DNA from: Jimgerdemannia flammicorona
Taxonomy: Eukaryota > Mucoromycota > Endogonomycetes > Endogonales > Endogonaceae
DNA length: 12,794 nt
Reading direction: 5' to 3'
Assembly: GCA_003990745.1 (NCBI GenBank)
Contig: RBNI01005274.1
Span: forward strand, 1 to 12,794
The stretch's first letter is position 1. Every line of letters begins with the position of its first letter. The translations under genes were made by a program, and so were the position numbers. Below the pieces are notes generated by a model. The model did not search any database. It was not told the DNA's origin and worked only from the letters and a program-made list of their open reading frames with translations. This document shows, in pieces, positions 7,526 through 12,794 of this stretch.

Positions 7526-8460
7526 ATGGCTACTAGTTCAAGCAGTGCTAGCAGCACACTGCCAAGTTCTAGTAACACGAACACAAACACAGCCAGAATG
7601 GGTTTCGCTTCCATGACAACGAACATTCTGGCAGTGGCGCCAACGTCAACAGTAAAGAGGACGATTCCCGTCTTTGACGGTAAGGACTATGCCATATGGG
7701 CATATCATATGAAGAATCTCCTTGAAGAATGCGGTTTGGAGGACTACTGGAAGCCACAGGCACAAGTAATGACATATGACGCTGTGAAAGATCGCAAAGC
7801 GCTAAGGGAGATTATGTTCACCCTTTCGAATATGCAAATGAAGCTAGTAATCAATGCTATGATGGCGAATGAAGCCTGGGAGATTTTATGCAATCACCAT
7901 CAACAGGCATCCATGTCAAACAGATTCCACTTAAAGGCGCAACTATTTAATCTTCAAATTAAGTCCAAGGAGAGCATCCGGGACTATGCCAATCGAGTCG
8001 ATGAGCTGGCGAATCAAGTGAATTCCCTTACATCTACACTGGCAGACACCATCAAGGATGAAGACAAGGTCCTGGCTCTTATACGAGGCCTTCCTGAAGT
8101 GTATAATGTGGTTGTCACTGCTATGAGAGAATCCGGCAGATTATCAGATTATAAGCACGTTGTCACAAGCCTTTTAAACAAGGAAACAAGGCTAGGCAGC
8201 AATAATGCCAATGAGGAATATGACGAGAAAGCATTCTACGGTAGAGCACGTGGATGAGACAAAGGCAAGCCGAACAAAGGTCGAGGCCAGCAACGTGAGA
8301 AATTCGACGGTAAATGCTTTTACTATAATAAGTATGGACATTGTGAGTAGGACTGCAACCACAAGAAGAAGGAAAAGGGTGGCAAACAGCAAGGACAATA
8401 GCAGGCAAACACAGTGGACGCCAACAATGAAAACAGTGATGGCGGAGGTCTATTCTTCGC
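7526..8460 (+). pseudogene. gag: Copia Gag with decayed CCHC knuckle
   Basis: Gag forms the virus-like particle. After a low-complexity Ser/Thr/Asn leader (residues 1-45), residues 48 on read IPVFDGKDYAIWAYHMKNLL, the start of the copia Gag helical domain, followed by MVNEAWEI-like and QLFNLQIKSKESIRDY segments. The first 243 codons are open. After a Gly/Arg-rich stretch broken by TGA 8255 comes the knuckle (8315-8356), CFYYNKYGH...DC. Its second Cys is Tyr (TGT to TAT), and a TAG at 8348 lies inside the motif. TAG 8399 follows in a Lys/Gln-rich linker. The knuckle is therefore damaged by transitions only. Confidence 0.88.
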
Positions 8461-8689
8461 AGAAGCGGCGACCTATCCATATGTAGAAACCATTGAAATA
8501 GGAGGAAATTCGGAACCAACCACCAGTTCCACCAATGCCAGTTGCAGATGCAATTCCACCAGTTTGACATCTACAAATCCTGGTCAACAAAACACTTTTC
8601 AGACAGCAAAAAATGGTGACGTCAATGTCAGCACCAGCGCAAATGTAAGCTATATGCCGAACAGCGCTTATGCATGCAGCGAAGAGGTC

Positions 8690-8970
8690 TGGCTCATGGA
8701 TTCGGGTGCAATACAGCATATGACAGCTCACCGGGAGTGGTTCTCTACATACGAGAAGTTCGAGCATCCCATACCTATCAAGCTAGGTGACAATAACGTT
8801 ATTTATGCTCAAGGGAAAGGCAATGTAGGCATATATCTATATAGAAACATTGATGAACCTTCAGGCACCTTCGTGGATGTACTATATGTTCCAGATATAG
8901 GCAAGAACCTCTTCTCGATAGGCCAGATGATGGCTCGTGGGGACAGAGGAGTAAATATACACCCGAACAG
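8690..8970 (+). pseudogene. Copia aspartic protease
   Basis: WLMDSGAIQHMT (Asp codon 8699) is the copia protease active site, followed by LGDNNVIYAQGKGNV and VLYVPDIGKNLFSIG, the usual C-terminal half. It would cleave the Gag-Pol precursor in the particle. This part lies in the longest surviving open stretch, 8402-9262, and shows no visible catalytic defect. It is nevertheless cut off from the ATG by three upstream stops. Confidence 0.92.
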
Positions 8971-9099
8971 TGTAACAGTAATCAATCTGAAGAACAATAA
9001 TGAGTTAATGTATGCATCAAAAAAGGGGAATCTATATGCAATCAATGGCATGCCGAGTGGTGCTACATCCGCATATTCTGCAACTACAACAGGAGAGGA

Positions 9100-9720
9100 T
9101 TTCTGGTGTATAATGCATGAATGCTTAGGAGATATTGGTAAAACGAGTCTTGAACAGATGGTAAGGAGCAAGTCCGTGTACAGTTTACTGGACTATATGC
9201 CACCGGATTTCTTTTGCGATGGATGCATGGCAAACAAGGCTTCCCAGCAACCTTTTCAGGAATGAATGAAGTGAGCGGCCGGCATTCTTGATTTGATTCA
9301 TATGGATATTTGTGGCCCCATGCGAATGGCATCACACTCCGAGAAGAAGTATTTTATTACATTCATTGATGATTATATATGCAAAGTCTAAGTATATCTC
9401 ATTGCAGGGAAAAATGAGGCATTTGACAAATTTCGGGAATTCAAGGCAGCCGTAGAGAATGAGACGGGACATAGAATATGAACCCTACACTCAGATAATG
9501 GCAAAGAATATGTCAACAAAGGTTTCAGACACTTCTTGAAGAAGAATGGTATACAGCACTCTACGACAGCCCCTTATACACCTCAGCAAAATGGCGTGGC
9601 AGAATGATTCAATCGAACAGTAGTGGAAATGGCTAGAACGATGATGAATACAGCCAGCTTACTGAAGTCCTTTTGGGCAGAAGTGGTGAATATGGTGGCA
9701 TATATTCGAAATCGTTGTTT
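9100..9720 (+). pseudogene. Copia integrase with pre-integrase zinc domain
   Basis: The zinc domain has His at 9116 (MHECLGDIG) and CDGC (Cys codons 9215 and 9224). The second His of the usual LGH is Asp here, a C-to-G change not explained by the C-to-T process. The core shows HMDICGPM (Asp codon 9305), LHSDNGKEY (Asp codon 9494) and YTPQQNGVAE (Glu codon 9602), with D-X35-E spacing, then FNRTVVEMARTM. Stops are TGA 9263 and 9272 (in the linker), TAA 9389 (after DDYICKV), TGA 9479 and TGA 9605 (in the conserved VAERFNRT position, CGA to TGA). It would insert cDNA into chromosomes. Confidence 0.93.
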
Positions 9721-10519
9721 CTCTCAAGCTCTAAGCAAGGATCCTGGTAAGCAATCCAGGAACGACAGCAATCTTACCCCTGAGGAATTATGGAATGGAT
9801 CCAAGCCTAACATTTCACACTTATGCATATTCAGAAGCAAGGTATACATTCTGGACAAAGGTGGCAACTGAGGCAAGTTTGAACCTAAGGCAGATAAGCA
9901 TATATTCCTTGGATACAATGGAGCAGGATACAGACTTTAGAACCCACAGAAACAACGTATGATCATTTCACATGACATATAGTTCAAAGAGACTAAGCAG
10001 GAAATTTACGTAGAAATTCCTATCTCAAATCTGACGGTGAATTCGATGGTACAGCCAGCAACATCTATGCCAACTGCAAAGGCTAGCAGAACAACATCTA
10101 CACCTGGAATGACACCAAAGACTATGCCAAAGATATCCTTAGGATCTACGCTAGCGAAAACGCAACCCATTCAAATGGAAATAAAGTTGCAAGAACCAAG
10201 GATAATGGAAATTACGGACGAGGATGACGAAGAGGATACCTTTCTGAAGGGTAAAAAGAAGCGCAAATCTGGGATGGATAACAAAATCCAAGCGGATCTG
10301 AGAAATTACTGGAACCCACCCAAATCATCTTGTTGCAAACAACATCATGTGAACTACGCCTGCGAATGTGCTTATATAGCAACGACTGGTGAGCCAGCAC
10401 ACTACGACGAAGCCATTCATTTGAATGATAAAAAGGAGTGGAGAAGGGCTATGGATGAGGAGTACAGTTCGCTCATCGAAAACAACACTTGGGATCTAGT
10501 AAGCCTTCCAGTAGAGTGA
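9721..10519 (+). pseudogene. Copia integrase C-terminal region and linker to reverse transcriptase
   Basis: TPEELWNGSKPNISHLCIF is the standard copia integrase tail, followed by KHIFLGYNGAGYRL. Next comes a low-complexity linker rich in Ser, Thr, Met and acidic residues (10037-10260, with a DEDDEEDTF patch), and then the conserved entry to reverse transcriptase, DEAIHLNDKKEWRRAMDEE. Stops are at 9869, 9938, 9980 and 10517. No indel is present. Confidence 0.85.
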
Positions 10520-11260
10520 CAAGCTATAGGATCGAAGTGGGTCTACAAGATCAAGTGTAAGGCTAACAGCAATGTAGAATGGTATAAGGCTTGATTTGTA
10601 GCAAAGGGGTACTCACAAGGCTACGGCGTAGACTACGACGAGACATTTTCCCCAGTATTTAAGTTGACTTCACTTAGAATACTTCTTGCGATCAGAGCTA
10701 AGTACAACTATGAAATATACCAAATGAACATAAAGACAGTGTTCTTGAATGGTGATGTAGACACGGAGTTATATGTACGATAACCACAAGGATACGAACT
10801 ATACGACAATGATAGAAATGAGCTCATATATAAATTACACAAAGGGCTCTATGGAATCAAGCAAGTGGCAAGGTTGTGGAATCAAAAGATCGATGGATAT
10901 CTCCTAGACAATGGATTCAAGCGTTGTGAAGCCGATCCATGCATATATACCCAACATACATCCTCAGGAATAGTATACCTGGGAATTTGGATTGACAATA
11001 TTATTTTAGTTGGAACAGCAAGTGAAATCAACAACGTAAAGGCTACACTACGCCAGGAATTCAAAATGATGGACTTAGGCGAAGCGTCCTATCTCCTTGG
11101 AATATCGATTACATGTAACAGGCGTGAGCGCGCTATACACCTAATGCAAGCCACATACATTCGAAATATTCTTGAGCAATTCAGGATGAGTGAATGCAAA
11201 CCAGTCGGGACATCTATGGAAACATTCGTGAAACTAAAGAAGTCTGATACTATGCCTGAG
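10520..11260 (+). pseudogene. Copia reverse transcriptase, both catalytic Asp sites altered
   Basis: The domain opens with GSKWVYKIK and VAKGYSQGYGVDYDETFSPV, diagnostic for copia RVT_2, and runs through GLYGIKQ and MMDLGEASYLLGI. In the first catalytic motif QMNIKTVFLNG the conserved Asp is Asn (AAC, 10727). In the YVDD motif, here WIDN, the second Asp is Asn (AAT, 10997). The latter fits a GACGAT to GACAAT change, a G-to-A at a CpG. Stops are TGA 10592 (KARLVAKG position, CGA to TGA) and TAA 10781 (before PQGYE, CAA to TAA). The enzyme would be catalytically dead even if read through. Confidence 0.95.
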
Positions 11261-11479
11261 GGAAACAACATCCCCTATCAACAGGCTGTGGGATCCCTCA
11301 TGTATCTTATGCAAGGGATGAGACCTAATATCTCTTTTGCAGTAAACAAAGTGGCGCAGTATTCTTCATGCTATGACAATAGCCATTGGACAGCAATCAA
11401 GCGAATTTTCAGATACATCAAAGGAACCGCGGACTATATGCTCAGTTTGGGTGGTGATAATGGGCAAAGCGGGAGTACT

Positions 11480-11965
11480 ATATGCCTATTCGGTTCTTGT
11501 GATGCCGATTGGGCTGGCGACTTAGATGACAGAAGGTCTACGACTGGATACATCTTTAAAGTAAACAATGGAGCCATTTCATGGCAAATGCATAAGCAAC
11601 CTTCAGTGGCAACATCCTCTATACAAGTGGAATATCAAGCATTGTCAACAGCAACAAAGGAGGCTATCTGGCTTTGAGAACTGTTAAAGGAGCTGGGATA
11701 CGAGCAACGGCACTCTACGCTACTCCAGTAAGATAACCAATCAACGATTGCTTTGGCAAAGAACCCTATACATCATGCCAGAACAAAACACATTGACATA
11801 CAGAATCATTTCATATGTGAATACATGGAAAATGGCACTATACACCTTGAATACACCCCAACAGAATATATGACGGCGGATTCATTGACTAAAGCCCTTC
11901 CAAAGGCAAAGTTTGACTTATGCATGCAAGGAATGAGTATTACGGGACTCTACGCTGGTAATTAA
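11480..11965 (+). pseudogene. Copia RNase H and C-terminus
   Basis: CDADWAGDLDDRRSTTGYIF (Asp codon 11501) is the copia RNase H signature. It continues with ISWQMHKQPSVATSSIQVEYQAL, which holds the catalytic Glu, and DNQSTIALAKNP. The end reads HHARTKHIDIQNHFI, then TADSLTKALPKAKF, the standard copia C-terminus, up to the natural stop at 11963. Internal stops are TGA 11675 (WL-stop-ELL, CGA to TGA) and TAA 11729 (before DNQS). RNase H removes the RNA template during cDNA synthesis. Confidence 0.94.
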
Positions 11966-12213
11966 GGACAATTCGGGATGAGATAGGATAATAGAATGAC
12001 AGCAAGCTTCTTTAACATTGATCGCTACATTGTAGATTTCTACCAACATTGCTCATCTACGAATGTTCACATCTCTACTTTTCAATCTATTTTTCGAGCT
12101 TTAAGCAGGCAATTCGAATGTTTTTCGGTTTCTAGATAGCAGTCTGAACATTACAGCGAGATTTGCAGTGGTTATAGCTTAGTATTGTAGTTTGGGAATT
12201 TGCATATCTCGTT
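11966..12213 (+). other. Copia 3' untranslated region, no gene
   Basis: About 250 bases between the polyprotein stop and the polypurine tract. CpG density is like the rest of the copia element, and there is no open frame. I see no recognisable motif. Confidence 0.7.
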
Positions 12214-12222
12214 GAGTGGGAG
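12214..12222 (+). other. Copia polypurine tract
   Basis: GAGTGGGAG lies immediately upstream of the right LTR start (TATTGAAA). This is the position where an RNase H-resistant purine run primes plus-strand cDNA. It is short and contains one T, as is common in copia elements. Confidence 0.75.
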
Positions 12223-12377
12223 TATTGAAATATGTAGGTTACAACTCGATATATATGGTGGCGCAGCCTTCCTTGACTACGTCATTATATAAACATCACT
12301 AATGGCGATGCGTAAAAGCACATAAGAATTAGCAATAAACACTTTGCTTCTCTCCCCAAAGTCTACATTCCACAATA
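12223..12377 (+). repeat. Copia 3' LTR (155 bp)
   Basis: This is a direct repeat of 7308-7462 without gaps. It begins TATTGAAATATG and ends CCACAATA. Nine differences from the left LTR are all transitions. Four CpG sites differ, one of them being TG on the left and CA on the right, i.e. an ancestral CG mutated on opposite strands. Four CpA/TpG sites differ, including the terminal CA, which is TA here. Confidence 0.95.
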
Positions 12378-12382
12378 CTAAT
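12378..12382. repeat. Right target-site duplication, CTAAT
   Basis: Second copy of the CTAAT found at 7303-7307. Joining the flanks restores a single target site in the gypsy 3' region. Confidence 0.92.
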
Positions 12383-12794
12383 GATGTTGAAACCAATCTA
12401 AGCTCATCCACATAACAGATATTGTTACTAAGAATTGCCTCAGATTATAAGAAATACTATTTCCAAGAAGTTCAAACCCCCAGTCATGACAATGAGAGCC
12501 CTCACCCTAGACAATAATGGCCAGTCCTCACAAATATACCAATAAGATAAAAAAAAAAGAGGACCAAGTTCCATCAACCCTGTATAACTATAATTATAAT
12601 ATTTTGGAAATCAGAATTTTCTCATATAATTAGTACATGCTCTGCTTACAGCAACAGATCATACATTCTACTGGAAAGAATAACTAAATTGAAGTTATAA
12701 AGTTATACTAGATAGGCAAATAAGTATAAATACCAAAGGCAAAGAGCATGCTACAATCTCTATCTCTCTCTCCTCCCCAAAAGTCAAGACAAAA
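12383..12794 (+). other. Continuation of the CpG-free gypsy 3' region, no gene
   Basis: No CpG at all in 412 bases, AT-rich, and no open frame of note. It contains an A-run (12549-12558), a GTATAAATACC at 12724-12734 that repeats the putative 5' LTR TATA region (369-379), and a CT-rich tract (12757-12778) followed by CCCCAAAAGTC. The last part resembles LTR promoter and R/U5 sequence, so the window may end inside an LTR. I cannot align it to 1-480. Confidence 0.4.

Larger units (their letters stand above)
7526..11965 (+). pseudogene. Copia Gag-Pol polyprotein, 16 internal stops and no frameshift
   Basis: A single frame of 1480 codons runs from ATG 7526 to TAA 11963-11965. Its internal stops are TGA at 8255, 9263, 9272, 9479, 9605, 9869, 10517, 10592 and 11675; TAG at 8348, 8399, 9938 and 9980; and TAA at 9389, 10781 and 11729. 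Every stop is explained by one or two transitions in CGA, CAG, CAA or TGG. Four TGA fall where Arg is expected (8255, 9605, 10592, 11675). Length and domain order match a complete copia polyprotein with no separate gag and pol frames. The ATG lies 51 bases after the primer site and opens a Ser/Thr/Asn-rich N-terminus, which makes the start credible. The whole frame would be translated as one precursor and cut by its own protease. Confidence 0.95.
7308..12377 (+). mobile_element. Full-length Ty1/copia retrotransposon nested in the gypsy element
   Basis: The element is 5070 bp, bounded by 155-bp direct LTRs and a CTAAT duplication. It has a primer-binding site, a single Gag-Pol frame in the order Gag, protease, integrase, reverse transcriptase, RNase H (integrase before reverse transcriptase defines copia), and a polypurine tract. 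All parts are present and collinear, but 16 in-frame stops and lost catalytic residues make it non-autonomous. It has about 150 CpG by hand count, in contrast to the CpG-free DNA on both sides, so it arrived after the gypsy copy had decayed. Confidence 0.96.

Noticed and set aside
1570..11965. Reassigned stop codons (TAA/TAG as Gln, TGA as Trp or Arg) in a non-standard genetic code
   Set aside because: TAA and TAG often sit at Gln positions, but CAA and CAG are also common in the same frames. TGA occurs at both Arg and Trp positions, and the natural ends use TAA. Directed C-to-T mutation explains all of these and the LTR differences.
3979..12377. APOBEC-like single-strand cDNA editing as the source of mutations
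   Set aside because: One ancestral CpG became TG in one LTR and CA in the other, and stops arise from both C-to-T and G-to-A on the coding strand. There is no strand bias, so double-stranded DNA methylation or RIP-like mutation fits better.
1..12794. tRNA or rRNA genes, CRISPR arrays, bacterial operon signals
   Set aside because: No cloverleaf, rRNA core sequence, regularly spaced repeats or Shine-Dalgarno/operon layout was seen. All content is explained by retrotransposons and AT-rich flanks.

Overview
The window looks like repeat-filled DNA from a filamentous fungus. It holds no intact gene, only two nested LTR retrotransposons, both dead. The fungal assignment is an inference from three things: the fungal style of the Ty3/gypsy chromodomain element, a Ty1/copia element with a half-tRNA(iMet) primer site, and C-to-T decay like repeat-induced mutation or 5-methylcytosine deamination. 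I cannot name a genus.

Outer element (1-7307, resuming at 12383): an old Ty3/gypsy chromovirus on the + strand. Its layout is a putative LTR (1-480), a leader, a long decayed Gag with an unusual N-terminal extension and Pro/Ser/Thr-rich region (frame 1, from about 811), a CCHC knuckle (3799-3840), a trimeric-type dUTPase (3979-4343), an aspartic protease (Asp codon 4716), RNase H, integrase (D-X35-E), a GPY/F motif and a chromodomain ending at TAA 7075-7077. Almost all of the reverse transcriptase is missing at a junction near 4975. The reading frame carries more than 40 in-frame stops, but almost no indels. One frame change lies inside the dUTPase, at an A6 tract (4234-4239).

Inner element (7308-12377, 5070 bp): a complete-length Ty1/copia element with 155-bp LTRs, a CTAAT target duplication, PBS, polypurine tract and a single 1480-codon Gag-Pol frame (7526-11965). 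That frame is broken by 16 in-frame stops and no frameshifts. It inserted about 226 bp downstream of the gypsy pol stop.

The most striking global signal is CpG content. By hand count the gypsy DNA has 4 CpG in 7307 bases and none in 12383-12794, against about 150 in the 5070-base copia element. The two copia LTRs differ at 9 sites, all transitions and all at CpG or CpA/TpG. The older element was therefore stripped of CpG before the copia arrived, and the copia is now decaying the same way.

The most interesting biological point is the dUTPase domain between nucleocapsid and protease in a fungal chromodomain retrotransposon, the same domain order as in betaretroviruses.
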